A stretch of 26,753 nt of DNA, taken from the NCBI GenBank assembly GCA_964351905.1, contig CAYGPG010000025.1, positions 1 to 26,753 on the forward strand. The letters are read 5' to 3'. The notes beneath the pieces are model-generated. The model made no database searches, had not been told where the DNA came from, and saw only the letters and a list, made by a program, of their open reading frames with translations. Shown here piece by piece: positions 1 to 7,599 of the stretch. The stretch comes from GCA-2708415 sp964351905. Lineage in GTDB: Bacteria; Pseudomonadota; Alphaproteobacteria; Micavibrionales; Micavibrionaceae. Within the stretch, counting starts at the first letter, position 1. Each line of letters opens with the position of its first letter. Made by a program: the position numbers and the translations under genes.

Positions 1-1
1 A

Positions 2-490
2 ACTACCGTTGCTGAAGAATTAGAAAGGCGTGGTTACAACGTTCTTCATGGCGATCGAGAGCTAAAATTTAGAGGTGACCCTAAGACAGGCAAAAGAGTT
101 GAAGAGCCAAAACATAAAAATGAACTAGATAAAGCAATATGGCGACAAAAGCATCATATTTGGGATTTGAATAAAGTTAAATCTGTAATTTCTGATAATA
201 GTATTCCAGTTTCCTTTTTCTGTGGTGGGTCAAGAAATTCTTCTCAATTTATTGAGCTTCTTGATGGAGTTTTTATTCTTGTGGTTAATGATATTGATGA
301 AATTTTTAGACGGCTAGATGAGAGAGTTTTACGCGATCCCACTGATTTTGGGGGAAAGCCTGAGGAAAAAGAGCTTGTTGCCAAACTACATGCCAGTAAA
401 GAGGATATACCTAAAGATGGTATATTCATCAATTCTACACAACAGCTCAATGATGTCGTAGATGAGATTTTATCTAAGTGTAAAATTTAA
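2..490 (+). CDS. P-loop nucleotide kinase-like / AAA-family ATPase, 5' truncated
   Basis: An open frame runs from the first bases of the window to TAA at 488-490 without a start, so the gene begins upstream. The first residues, TTVAEELERRGYNVLHGD, read like the end of a Walker A motif (GxxGKT-T) with its following helix and a strand ending in HGD. Later SFFCGGSRN, a strand-rich FILVVND and an arginine-rich lid-like stretch (RRLDERVLRDP) resemble small nucleoside or shikimate kinase-fold proteins. The tail FGGKPEEKELVAKLHASKED is characteristic of a family usually annotated only as AAA-family ATPase. The substrate cannot be told from what is visible. Its stop overlaps the stop of the convergent UbiB-type gene by two bases. 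Family assignment is by overall resemblance and the P-loop itself lies outside the window. Confidence 0.75.
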   Translation, partial: TTVAEELERRGYNVLHGDRELKFRGDPKTGKRVEEPKHKNELDKAIWRQKHHIWDLNKVKSVISDNSIPVSFFCGGSRNSSQFIELLDGVFILVVNDIDEIFRRLDERVLRDPTDFGGKPEEKELVAKLHASKEDIPKDGIFINSTQQLNDVVDEILSKCKI

Positions 491-1833
491 TATTTTATAC
501 CAAACTTCTCCAACGCCTCTGATTGGCGCCTATCTAAGGCTTTTGTATCAAACCCTTCAATCATCTCATTGAATACTTGGTACCAATTAATTTCTGCCTT
601 TAGATGTAAGAAGACAGAACCAAGACCAAGGGCGGCGCGGTCCATAAAAACAAATTCCCGCGGTACGTTTACACCTTCACCTAATTTTTTGAGCTTGGTA
701 TGCACGCTTTCGGCGATTTCACGCCCGTAAACGCCATTGGTGACTTCACCGATGGGGCGGACTTTATCTTCCAAAATGGGGCCGTATAAAAAGCGCGCCC
801 ATTCAATTAAAATTTCAACTTGTTCTTTTGAGATATCTTTAAAACCCCATGTTTCAAAGGCATGAACAGATTGCGCAATGTCATTGTTTTGTAGCGAGCG
901 ATAAAGATCAATCACCGCACCGACAAACTGCGCGGGGAAAACGCGCACACATCCAAAATCCATCAGGTTAATGGAATGATCGGCGCGCACAGAATAATTG
1001 CCCAAATGTGGATCACCATGAATAATGCCGTAATAATAAAGCGGCACATACCATGCGCGGAACATGTTCATGGCGATTTTGTTCCGCACGTCTTGATCGG
1101 CGTCTTTAAAGTTCAGAATTTTTTCACCGTCCAACCAAGTGGAGGATAAAAGACGATCCGTTGAAAGATCATCAATAATTTCTGGCACATGCACATTTTT
1201 CTCATCGCGTAGCATGTAAGCGTACATTTTCTCAAAACGTGCTTCGAGTTTGTAATCTAGTTCTTCACGCAAACGGTCGGCTAATTCCGCATGGATGTTA
1301 TCTGTTTTGATTGATTTATCGTACTTGCCATAGACGGAGAATAATAATTTTAATTGCTTGAGGTCCGCTTCAATCGCGCTTTGCATATCGGGATACTGCA
1401 ACTTACAGGCAATATTTTGGCCGTCATGTGTTTCGGCTTTATGAACTTGACCGAGGGAGGCAGCGGCCGAAGCTTCTTTATCAAAATTTTTGAATTTGGA
1501 TTGCCAATCTGGGCCTAATTCGGCCTTCATACGACGGCGTACAAATGACCAACCCATGGGCGGCGCATTAGATTGTAGTTCTTGAAAATCGCGCGCATAT
1601 TCTGCGGGTAGCGCTTCGGGGATGGTGGCTAAAATTTGTCCCACCTTCATTAACGGGCCTTTGAGGCTACCAAGCGCGGATGTCAATTGCGCGGCGTGAT
1701 CATCGCGTTTAATGTCTAATCCTAAATAACGTTCTCCAGCAACACGGGCGGCAAGGCCGGCCATTGTTGTAGAGACGCGACCATATCTTGCAATACGGTT
1801 ACCAATGGTACTTTTTTCTGTTGGATTGCTCAT
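487..1833 (-). CDS. ABC1/ADCK (UbiB-family) atypical protein kinase-like protein
   Basis: From the ATG at 1833 the protein has 448 residues. It shows the marks of the UbiB/COQ8 family: KVGQ (KxGQ) near residues 63-66, the alanine-rich loop AAASLGQ near 123-129, an ATP-binding lysine in ACKLQYP near 144, the catalytic HGDPHLGN near 272-279 and DFG near 292-294. These proteins act as ATPases or atypical kinases that support ubiquinone synthesis at the membrane. The COQ9-family gene divergent from it supports that role. An earlier ATG at 1869 adds 12 residues. I prefer 1833 because a GAGG lies about 12 bases upstream, a TAAAAT -10-like box sits right beside 1869, and family members usually have such a short N-terminus. 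The frame has no long C-terminal membrane anchor like that of E. coli UbiB. Confidence 0.9.
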   Translation of the reverse strand: MSNPTEKSTIGNRIARYGRVSTTMAGLAARVAGERYLGLDIKRDDHAAQLTSALGSLKGPLMKVGQILATIPEALPAEYARDFQELQSNAPPMGWSFVRRRMKAELGPDWQSKFKNFDKEASAAASLGQVHKAETHDGQNIACKLQYPDMQSAIEADLKQLKLLFSVYGKYDKSIKTDNIHAELADRLREELDYKLEARFEKMYAYMLRDEKNVHVPEIIDDLSTDRLLSSTWLDGEKILNFKDADQDVRNKIAMNMFRAWYVPLYYYGIIHGDPHLGNYSVRADHSINLMDFGCVRVFPAQFVGAVIDLYRSLQNNDIAQSVHAFETWGFKDISKEQVEILIEWARFLYGPILEDKVRPIGEVTNGVYGREIAESVHTKLKKLGEGVNVPREFVFMDRAALGLGSVFLHLKAEINWYQVFNEMIEGFDTKALDRRQSEALEKFGIKY

Positions 1834-1937
1834 ATTAAGAAAATGCCTCAAAACGTCTATTCGTTCCATCTTTATTTTACAAGTCTACGGCAAAGCCTCT
1901 CTATACAAAAAGCGACGAATAAGGCATAAATAGAATT

Positions 1938-2570
1938 ATGAATACGCGTAATCAGGACATTCAAGATCAGATTTTATTAGCGGCTTTGCCCCATATTGCC
2001 TTTGATGGTTGGAAATGGTCGGTTATTGAGCAGGCCTGCGAGGACATTGAGCTGGAAACAGACATGGCATATGCGGTTTTTCCTGACAAAATAGAAGATG
2101 TTTTGGCTCATTTTTCACATTGGGCGGACCGTCAGATGTTAGCGGTACTTCCTGAAAAGCCCGATGAGAATATGTGCGTGCGTGATCGCATTTACCTTGC
2201 TGTTCAAACACGATTAGAGGCTCTGAAAGATCATAAAGAAGCCGTGAGAGCCGCAAGCGTTTATTGGATGGTGCCCACGCGAAAAATCCAAGCGGGCAAG
2301 CTTGTTTGGAAAACGGCAGACGTTATGTGGAATTGGGCGGGGGACACGGCGGAAGATTATAATCATTATTCAAAACGGGCTTTGTTATCGGGGGTGATTA
2401 CAACAACGACCATTCGATGGCTGAATGATGAATCAGAAGGCCACGAAGAAAGTTGGGCATTTTTAAACCGCCGTATTGATAATGTTCTAAAAATCGGCGG
2501 TACTACGGGTAAAATTTTAGGCCCAATTTTGGAACGCTTCTCATTTTTAAATAAAACCAAACAGGCTTAG
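1938..2570 (+). CDS. COQ9 family protein
   Basis: A 210-residue protein with the COQ9 signature: an N-terminal helical TetR-like part beginning ILLAALPHIAFDGWKW, and a C-terminal domain with WNWAGDTAEDYNHYSKRALLSGV, then TTTTIRWLNDESEGHEESWAFLNRRIDNV. In eukaryotes COQ9 binds isoprene lipids and helps COQ7 hydroxylate the ubiquinone ring; alphaproteobacteria carry homologues of unproven role. It is divergent from the UbiB-type gene with about 100 bases between start codons, which fits a shared ubiquinone function. The ATG is preceded only by a weak AAGG some 15 bases upstream. The DotI-like gene begins four bases after its stop, so the two are probably co-transcribed. Confidence 0.88.
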   Translation: MNTRNQDIQDQILLAALPHIAFDGWKWSVIEQACEDIELETDMAYAVFPDKIEDVLAHFSHWADRQMLAVLPEKPDENMCVRDRIYLAVQTRLEALKDHKEAVRAASVYWMVPTRKIQAGKLVWKTADVMWNWAGDTAEDYNHYSKRALLSGVITTTTIRWLNDESEGHEESWAFLNRRIDNVLKIGGTTGKILGPILERFSFLNKTKQA

Positions 2571-2574
2571 TTTT

Positions 2575-3207
2575 ATGATTTCAGATATTAGATATTTCAA
2601 ATTTGTAATGCGTTTTGCTTGGGTATTCGCAATTGCTGCAGTTTTTATTATTTTATTTTATGCTTTTGCGAGTGAATTTTCACGTGATGGCGCAGAAATG
2701 AACCAAGCCTTTAAAGAGCGTGTGGTTGCGGATTTGGGACAAAATGGCCTTCAATCTATCAGCATCGATGAGCCACATCGTGGCGATAAGGAACTTAAGA
2801 GCTGGATTGGCGCAGCGGTGTCTGAAGCTCTCACAATTGCCCCACAAACTTTAAACCAGACATACGAAACGATACGGCCATACTTTACTAATTCAGGCTT
2901 TCGCCAATATCAATCTTATTTGCAAGAAGCTGGAATCTTGAACAACATCAATAATAACAATTACCGCATGAGCTTGTTTATGGAAGAACAATCTTTGCTT
3001 CTTAATTCAACCGAAGTAGAAGGGGTTTATCGTTGGCTCTATCAAATCCCCATTACGTTAAGCTTTACGCCGAATGGATCAACGCGCACAGGACGTGATA
3101 TTACAAACCGTAAAGTGATGGTGCGCCTTCAAATTCGTCGCGTGCCCAATGATGTCAGCGAAGAGGGCATGCAGATCGAAAGCTGGAACGTCACAACCAG
3201 ACGTTAG
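2575..3207 (+). CDS. DotI/IcmL/TraM-family-like inner membrane protein
   Basis: 210 residues with one N-terminal membrane segment (about 11-32) and the rest predicted periplasmic. The C-terminal part follows the DotI/IcmL pattern: a tryptophan and alanine helix (LKSWIGAAVSEALT), PQTLNQTYETIRPYFTNSGF, then YQSYLQEAG, GVYRWLYQIPITLSF, and a late strand VRLQIRRVP followed by MQIESWNV. In Legionella DotI forms part of the type IVB (Dot/Icm) transporter core, and TraM is its conjugative plasmid counterpart. No other dot/icm gene lies nearby and it sits behind a COQ9 gene, so the role here is uncertain. A membrane protein with an NTF2-like periplasmic domain (VirB8-like fold) is the broader alternative. 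AGG about 9 bases before the ATG, inside the end of coq9, could serve as the ribosome site. Confidence 0.65.
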   Translation: MISDIRYFKFVMRFAWVFAIAAVFIILFYAFASEFSRDGAEMNQAFKERVVADLGQNGLQSISIDEPHRGDKELKSWIGAAVSEALTIAPQTLNQTYETIRPYFTNSGFRQYQSYLQEAGILNNINNNNYRMSLFMEEQSLLLNSTEVEGVYRWLYQIPITLSFTPNGSTRTGRDITNRKVMVRLQIRRVPNDVSEEGMQIESWNVTTRR

Positions 3208-3293
3208 TTTTTTTTATTAAAAAGAACTGGAATTTTCTTTTCAATTAGGGCTATCTTAATGCTTCAATTTAACAGCAATAAATAGAGGCCTAA

Positions 3294-3581
3294 ATGAGCA
3301 ACGTAACCGAATTAAAATCAACTGATATGGATGGTAGTGAAGATACTGCCGGTGTAGCAGGGAAGAGATTGCTCTCCTTTTTTGAGCGTATTGAACGCCT
3401 TGAGGAAGAAAAAGCCGCTATTGCTGAAGACATTAAAGAAGTCCTCGCCGAAGCAAAATCAGCAGGCTTTGAAGTCAAAATTATGCGCCGTGTCATGAAA
3501 TTGCGCAAAATGGAGCCTGAAAAGCGTCAGGAAGAAGATGAGCTTCTAAACCTCTATATGTCTGCGATTGGCATGCAGTAA
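3294..3581 (+). CDS. gapR: GapR family nucleoid-associated DNA-binding protein (DUF2312)
   Basis: A 95-residue protein whose core, from LLSFFERIERLEEEKAAI onward through IKEVLAEAKSAGFEVKIMRRVMKLRKM, matches the DUF2312/GapR family almost throughout. It ends in the usual EEDELLNLYMSAIG. GapR of Caulobacter binds overtwisted AT-rich DNA ahead of replication and transcription forks and is widespread in alphaproteobacteria. The first 25 or so residues are acidic and variable, as in the family. GAGG five bases before the ATG is a good ribosome site. A hairpin with a U-tract follows the gene at 3612-3632, so it is probably a single-gene unit. Confidence 0.92.
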   Translation: MSNVTELKSTDMDGSEDTAGVAGKRLLSFFERIERLEEEKAAIAEDIKEVLAEAKSAGFEVKIMRRVMKLRKMEPEKRQEEDELLNLYMSAIGMQ

Positions 3582-3611
3582 CTATCTTAAGTTGTTGATT
3601 TATAATGATTT

Positions 3612-3632
3612 AACCTTTTAATAAGGTTTTTT
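3612..3632 (+). terminator. Candidate rho-independent terminator after gapR
   Basis: AACCTT at 3612-3617 and AAGGTT at 3623-3628 form a six-pair stem with a five-base loop, followed by TTTT and then C. The stem is GC-poor, so efficiency may be modest. Its position 30 bases after the gapR stop fits. Confidence 0.55.
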
Positions 3633-3640
3633 CTATATGA

Positions 3641-3668
3641 TGTCCCCATAAGTAAAAGTTTGGGGACA
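3641..3668 (+). promoter_or_regulatory. Inverted repeat covering the ribosome site of the next gene
   Basis: TGTCCCC at 3641-3647 and GGGGACA at 3662-3668 are perfect seven-base complements with a 14-base loop. The right arm holds GGGGA, the best Shine-Dalgarno-like sequence for the TTG start at 3675 (8-base spacing). As RNA the hairpin would hide that site; as DNA it could be an operator. That the repeat exists is seen directly; its role is inference. Confidence 0.5.
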
Positions 3669-3674
3669 TTTATT

Positions 3675-4217
3675 TTGGAAACAAAATCACTAAATCAGAT
3701 TATGAATGAAATGGCATCACGCGTTGATGCTATTCATCCTGCCCCTAAAGAAATGCGTCCCAGCCAACCTTTAAGTGAGCTGGATGCTTTCGTTCAGATT
3801 GATCCTCTCTTAGGCAATCTTCAAAAAGACTATCTGGAAGCTAAATCACAACGTATAGATCTAGTGGCTCTCTATGGTAACGACGATGCAATGGCCGAAG
3901 TGATCATGGATATGGAAGATAGTGCGTGGTGCGCCATGCAAACCCGTTATTTAGAACTTCGTGAAGAGCGCGAGTTAATGGAAAAGGCGCAACGTATGAT
4001 GCGTCGCGCAGAAGAAAAAATTGAAGATGAAAAAGAAAGAGAAAAAATCTTTGAAGCAAAACAATTCTCATTCTTCTTGGAAACGTTAGAGCGTATTAAA
4101 GAAATGAATAAGCCGTCTAATATACTAGAAATCGCTTTGCTGTTTTGGATATTTAAAATTGCACCATTTAGCGACAGGCCATACCTTCACACCCCACGGG
4201 CGTCATTAGCGGTTTAA
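3675..4217 (+). CDS. Unknown charged helical protein with hydrophobic C-terminal segment
   Basis: I do not recognise this protein. It has about 180 residues from a TTG at 3675, chosen because GGGGA lies 8 bases upstream. An ATG at 3702 without a clear ribosome site and a TTG at 3660 are the other candidates. The middle is rich in Glu, Lys and Arg and strongly helical, probably coiled coil (for example REERELMEKAQRMMRRAEEK). Near the C-terminus NILEIALLFWIFKIAPF is hydrophobic enough to touch or cross the membrane. The last codons overlap by 12 bases the end of the convergent lipoprotein gene. The C-terminal tail after that segment is not coiled-coil-like. No neighbour suggests a function. Confidence 0.6.
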   Translation: METKSLNQIMNEMASRVDAIHPAPKEMRPSQPLSELDAFVQIDPLLGNLQKDYLEAKSQRIDLVALYGNDDAMAEVIMDMEDSAWCAMQTRYLELREERELMEKAQRMMRRAEEKIEDEKEREKIFEAKQFSFFLETLERIKEMNKPSNILEIALLFWIFKIAPFSDRPYLHTPRASLAV

Positions 4218-4526
4218 ACAAAGCCCTTTGGATGCAGGTGAATCTTCTTCCAAGCGATAAGTACCAATAAGGTAATCAGGTAACTTCTTAATCTTAGGAC
4301 AGTTTCTTGCTGCCTCACCAGAATCACTGGTAAGCTTACCTTTAATTAAGGCCGCATTTACAGAAAGATACCCTTCATAATTATCAGGTAACTTTTGATT
4401 TGTTGTCCCTAAACTAGAATCTTTAGGGGAGGCATTACCACTAAATTTTTCTTGCTTGCCGCAAGCGGCTAAACCAAGCGCCGCAGCAAGCGATCCAGCT
4501 ACTAAGATAGATGATGTTTTTAACAT
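4206..4526 (-). CDS. Small predicted lipoprotein of unknown function
   Basis: 106 residues from the ATG at 4526, which has GGAG six bases upstream. A longer reading would need a TTG at 4538 that overlaps that site. The N-terminus MLKTSSILVAGSLAAALG ends in the lipobox LAAC, with the lipidated cysteine at residue 22, so the product should be anchored by lipid on the outside of the inner membrane or at the outer membrane. The mature part is about 85 residues, polar, with two further cysteines (RNCPKI and KGLCLNR) that could form a disulphide. No family recognised. A near-consensus promoter precedes it at 4553-4580, so it is transcribed on its own rather than only by read-through from the exporter genes. 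Confidence 0.75.
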   Translation of the reverse strand: MLKTSSILVAGSLAAALGLAACGKQEKFSGNASPKDSSLGTTNQKLPDNYEGYLSVNAALIKGKLTSDSGEAARNCPKIKKLPDYLIGTYRLEEDSPASKGLCLNR

Positions 4527-4552
4527 TAAATACTCCAATTAATTATAATGCC

Positions 4553-4580
4553 TTTATAATAGACATAAGGCAAATGTCAA
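4553..4580 (-). promoter_or_regulatory. Sigma70-type promoter of the lipoprotein gene
   Basis: Read on minus, a perfect -35 TTGACA (4580-4575) is followed after 16 bases by -10 TATAAA (4558-4553). Transcription would start near 4546, giving a leader of about 20 bases that carries the GGAG ribosome site. The -35 begins just after the stop of the EamA gene. Confidence 0.75.
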
Positions 4581-4585
4581 CAAAA

Positions 4586-5473
4586 TTACGTAAATTTGTT
4601 ATTTTTGCTTTTTAGGCGCCTCAATGTCGTAATTGTAACCCCTGCAATGATCAGACTCCCGCCTATGATGATGGGCAGTGTGAGCTCTTCCCCTAAGAAT
4701 AAAATAGCCGTTGCGACCGCAACAACGGGGATAAGAAGCGTCCAAGGTATAATTTGTGATACAGGGTGTTTTGTCATTAAACGCTGCCACACCATGTGTG
4801 ATAAGGACAAAATAATAGCTTGATAGAACACCACACTCCAAATCACAGGCCAATTAAGGGTGCTAATATCGATTGTCCACGTCAGTCCATCGATAATGTA
4901 AGAACTCATGAAAATAAGTGGGGAAACGGGAAGTGACATGAGCGCAATATAAGTCGGCGCATGAACCTGATCCACTTTTTTCATCGCAACATAGGTTAAC
5001 GCAATAAAGAAAGCAGAAAGAAAAGTAAGGCCATAACCATAAATATTGGCTTCTTTACTTCCCGTTTCAATAGAACCACTGACGAGGATATAGACACCGA
5101 TTAAACCGATAAAAACACCTGTCCATGTGCGCCAGCCAATTTTTTCTTTTAAAAACAACCAACCAATTAACGTCACCATCAAAACATTAGTTTTCATGAT
5201 AATAGAAATTGTACTCGCGGGCATAGTTTCAAGGGCAACATAAAGAAGCCCTTGATGCAAGGGCCCCATCAAAAGACCAACCAGCATAATCATACGCGCT
5301 TGTTTCCATCCAGGCCATTTCATGAAGGGTAGAAAAATAAGACCTGCAAAGAAAAAACGTAAACCAAGAACAATAAGCGGCTCTAACTCGCTAACGCCAA
5401 TTTTGATGACGACAAAATTACTCCCCCAAATGAGGATAACAAGTAAGGCAAGCGCAATGGATTGAAAGTTCAT
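4586..5473 (-). CDS. EamA/DMT-superfamily transporter
   Basis: 295 residues forming ten predicted membrane segments in two repeats of five, the layout of the drug/metabolite transporter superfamily. The N-terminal repeat starts ALALLVILIWGSNFVVIKIG and includes the typical MPASTISIIMKTNVLMVTLIGW and FLKEKI; the second starts near NIYGYGLTFLSAFFIALTYV and ends FLGEELTLPIIIGGSLIIAGV. Members export amino acids and other small metabolites from the cytoplasm; the specificity here is unknown. The HQGLLYVALETMPAS stretch recalls the amino-acid and O-acetylserine exporter subgroup, but that is weak. It lies 7 bases after a LysE-type exporter gene on the same strand, so the two exporters are probably co-transcribed. 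Basic residues after the last segment (RRLKSKNNK) place that end in the cytoplasm. Confidence 0.9.
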   Translation of the reverse strand: MNFQSIALALLVILIWGSNFVVIKIGVSELEPLIVLGLRFFFAGLIFLPFMKWPGWKQARMIMLVGLLMGPLHQGLLYVALETMPASTISIIMKTNVLMVTLIGWLFLKEKIGWRTWTGVFIGLIGVYILVSGSIETGSKEANIYGYGLTFLSAFFIALTYVAMKKVDQVHAPTYIALMSLPVSPLIFMSSYIIDGLTWTIDISTLNWPVIWSVVFYQAIILSLSHMVWQRLMTKHPVSQIIPWTLLIPVVAVATAILFLGEELTLPIIIGGSLIIAGVTITTLRRLKSKNNKFT

Positions 5474-5480
5474 TTCCTAT

Positions 5481-6137
5481 CTATAACAGATGAAAAGAAA
5501 AATCACTCATGAAAAGGGCGGAGTAAAGTAGAAATAGTCCGATAATCAAAAATCCTATACTCGTAACTACATTTATACGCTGGATAAAATTAATATTGCT
5601 TAAGGCTTCTTTGACTTGCCCGACAAGCAAGATAACTAAAATATCAACGACGAAGGCAACAGTTACTAGAATTACCGCGCCAAGTGCAATATCACCTAAG
5701 CTGAAGGCGCCCACAGGAACGAGCGTCGGCATGATGCCTAAGAAATAAACGATATCGAGTGGATTACTGAAAGTGAGAAGAAGGCCTGCACCAAAATTTT
5801 CAATAAAGCTTTGTTTATGTGACTTTGTAATGCGCCCTGACCATTTACCACTTTTTATGTTTCTTAAACCTTGAACGCCAATGTAAACAAAATAAATACC
5901 ACCGATGAATTTTAGAACAGAGCGAATATCATAGAAAAATTCTGTTACTATTTTTAAACCCATAACAGCAACAAGGAAAAATATAATGCAGCCGAAAGTT
6001 ATGCCAGAAGCAATATAGACCGCTGGCCAAAATCCATCATTTAACGCCCTTGTGATTTTAACCGCTTGCCCTGGACCTGGCTTAATCCAAAGCAGGATAA
6101 GGGAAATAGCAAAAATGAGGGAAGTTTCAAATGTCAC
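5481..6137 (-). CDS. LysE/RhtB-family amino acid exporter
   Basis: 218 residues starting at GTG. The first membrane segment ends in KPGPGQAVKITRALNDG, the family's conserved PGP motif, and later NPLDIVYFLGIMP matches the conserved NPK/NP segment. Six hydrophobic segments are visible. Members export basic amino acids, homoserine, threonine and similar compounds; the substrate cannot be told here. The GTG at 6137 has no clear Shine-Dalgarno sequence and begins only five bases after the stop of the EVE-domain gene, which suggests translational coupling. The gene is followed by an EamA exporter. Two small-molecule exporters of unrelated families in a row suggest related export tasks, but that is inference. 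Confidence 0.9.
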   Translation of the reverse strand: MTFETSLIFAISLILLWIKPGPGQAVKITRALNDGFWPAVYIASGITFGCIIFFLVAVMGLKIVTEFFYDIRSVLKFIGGIYFVYIGVQGLRNIKSGKWSGRITKSHKQSFIENFGAGLLLTFSNPLDIVYFLGIMPTLVPVGAFSLGDIALGAVILVTVAFVVDILVILLVGQVKEALSNINFIQRINVVTSIGFLIIGLFLLYSALFMSDFSFHLL

Positions 6138-6142
6138 GATGC

Positions 6143-6556
6143 TTACATATCACCCATTTTTAGGATAATATCCCATTCTTTTTTGGTCACGGGGCCAACA
6201 GAAAGGCGCATTTGCTTAACAAGCGCCATATCTTGCAATGATTTTGTTGCTTTGATTTCTTTTAGTGTAACAGGTTTTTTAAACGGCTTGACGGCTTTAA
6301 AATCAACCATGCCAAAACGGCCTTTAGGATCTGTGTGATCGGGGTAGTATTCTTTTACAACCTCGACAATACCAACAATTTCTAATCCTTCGTTAGAATG
6401 ATAAAAGAAGGCCTGATCACCAATTTTCATAGCTTTCATATTATTACTGGCTTGGTAATTACGAACCCCGTCCCAATGCTCAACGCCTTTTTTAACATGG
6501 TCATCCCATGACCACTTAAACGGTTCAGATTTTACGAGCCAGTAATTTTTAGCCAT
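6143..6556 (-). CDS. EVE domain-containing protein
   Basis: 137 residues, nearly all a single EVE domain: it opens with YWLVKSEP, followed by WDGVRNYQASNNMKAMKIGD, AFFYHSNEGLEIVGIVEV and a final KSLQDMALVKQMRLSVGPVT. EVE domains are PUA-like folds that bind modified bases in DNA or RNA. AGGA about five to seven bases before the ATG is a good ribosome site. It follows gpsA with 14 bases between, so it belongs to the tsaD-gpsA unit. In many alphaproteobacteria a small YciI-like gene lies between gpsA and the EVE gene (my recollection); none is present here. Confidence 0.93.
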   Translation of the reverse strand: MAKNYWLVKSEPFKWSWDDHVKKGVEHWDGVRNYQASNNMKAMKIGDQAFFYHSNEGLEIVGIVEVVKEYYPDHTDPKGRFGMVDFKAVKPFKKPVTLKEIKATKSLQDMALVKQMRLSVGPVTKKEWDIILKMGDM

Positions 6557-6570
6557 TTTTATTCCTTTGT

Positions 6571-7575
6571 TTAAATGTTCTCACTTCTTAAAGGGCGATC
6601 AAGAAGTTTTTCAATGATTTCTTCAATCTTTGCGCCTTCGTTTAGGAATTCATTTACCGCCTTACAAATGGGCATATCAACGGCGTTATTGCCTGCCATA
6701 ACTTGAAGGGCTTTTGCCGTATGCACGCCTTCGGTCACGGCAATACGCTCGCCCAATATTTCTTCTAATGTTTGGCCTTTACCAAGTGCCATACCGAGCG
6801 AAAAATTACGCGATTGCATGCTTGAGGCCGTGAGCATGAGATCACCAACACCACACATACCCATGAGCGTTGATTTTTTTGCGCCCATGGCTTTGGCCAA
6901 GCGTGCCATTTCTGTAAGGCCACGTGTAATAAGCGCACATCTTGCGCTTTCGCCCATGCCGCGCCCTTGAACTACGCCGCTTGCCACTGCGATAACGTTT
7001 TTAATGGCGCCGCCAATTTGCGCACCTATAACATCGTCACATAAGTATGTCCTTAATGTTCGTGAACCAAGTAATGATACAAGTTTCTGGCCAATTACTT
7101 TATCCTTCATGGCCAAGGTAACTGCGCAAGGAAGACCACGCGCGACTTCACCAGCAAATGTTGGGCCTGTTAAAATTCCAACTTGTGCATCAGGGATAAT
7201 ATCTTCTGCGACATCAGAAAGTAGACAACCTGTTTCAATTTCAATTCCTTTGGAACAAATCACGAAAGGTCGACCCGTTAAGGTCGTTTTCATTTGCCCT
7301 AATGTTTTACGAACATGTTGTGCGGGCGTCGTAATCAAATAGACATCACATTCTTTTATATCATCAAGATTATGTGTGGCCTTGATCATTTCATTTAGGC
7401 GCACATCTTTTAAATAAAGTTTATTTTCATGATGTTTATTGATGGATTCAACAACTTCTTTTTCCAATGCCCACATCACAACATTTTTGCCAGAATTTGC
7501 GAGCGATTGCGCAAGTGCTGTTCCCCACGCGCCAGCGCCAATAATCGCAATTTTAGATGTTTCACTATTTTCCAT
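6571..7575 (-). CDS. gpsA: Glycerol-3-phosphate dehydrogenase [NAD(P)+]
   Basis: 334 residues, the usual length. It catalyses NAD(P)H-dependent reduction of dihydroxyacetone phosphate to sn-glycerol 3-phosphate for phospholipid synthesis. The Rossmann motif GAGAWGTA lies at residues 13-20, the substrate-binding CSKGIE at 107-112 (Lys109) and LTGPTFAGEVARGLP at 135-149. The catalytic lysine is in GGAIKNVIAVASG (Lys192). The C-terminal domain carries TRGLTEM and the conserved GVGDL. No gaps or missing residues were noticed. It lies 24 bases after tsaD, an arrangement common in alphaproteobacteria. The ribosome site is weak (GGGT about ten bases upstream). Confidence 0.97.
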   Translation of the reverse strand: MENSETSKIAIIGAGAWGTALAQSLANSGKNVVMWALEKEVVESINKHHENKLYLKDVRLNEMIKATHNLDDIKECDVYLITTPAQHVRKTLGQMKTTLTGRPFVICSKGIEIETGCLLSDVAEDIIPDAQVGILTGPTFAGEVARGLPCAVTLAMKDKVIGQKLVSLLGSRTLRTYLCDDVIGAQIGGAIKNVIAVASGVVQGRGMGESARCALITRGLTEMARLAKAMGAKKSTLMGMCGVGDLMLTASSMQSRNFSLGMALGKGQTLEEILGERIAVTEGVHTAKALQVMAGNNAVDMPICKAVNEFLNEGAKIEEIIEKLLDRPLRSENI

Positions 7576-7599
7576 TTTTTAAACCCGCTTTTGTTTATT

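Noticed and set aside
1876..1907. TTTACA and TATACA between the UbiB-type gene and coq9 as a plus promoter
   Set aside because: The spacing is 20 bases, too long for a usual sigma70 promoter, so I left it out.
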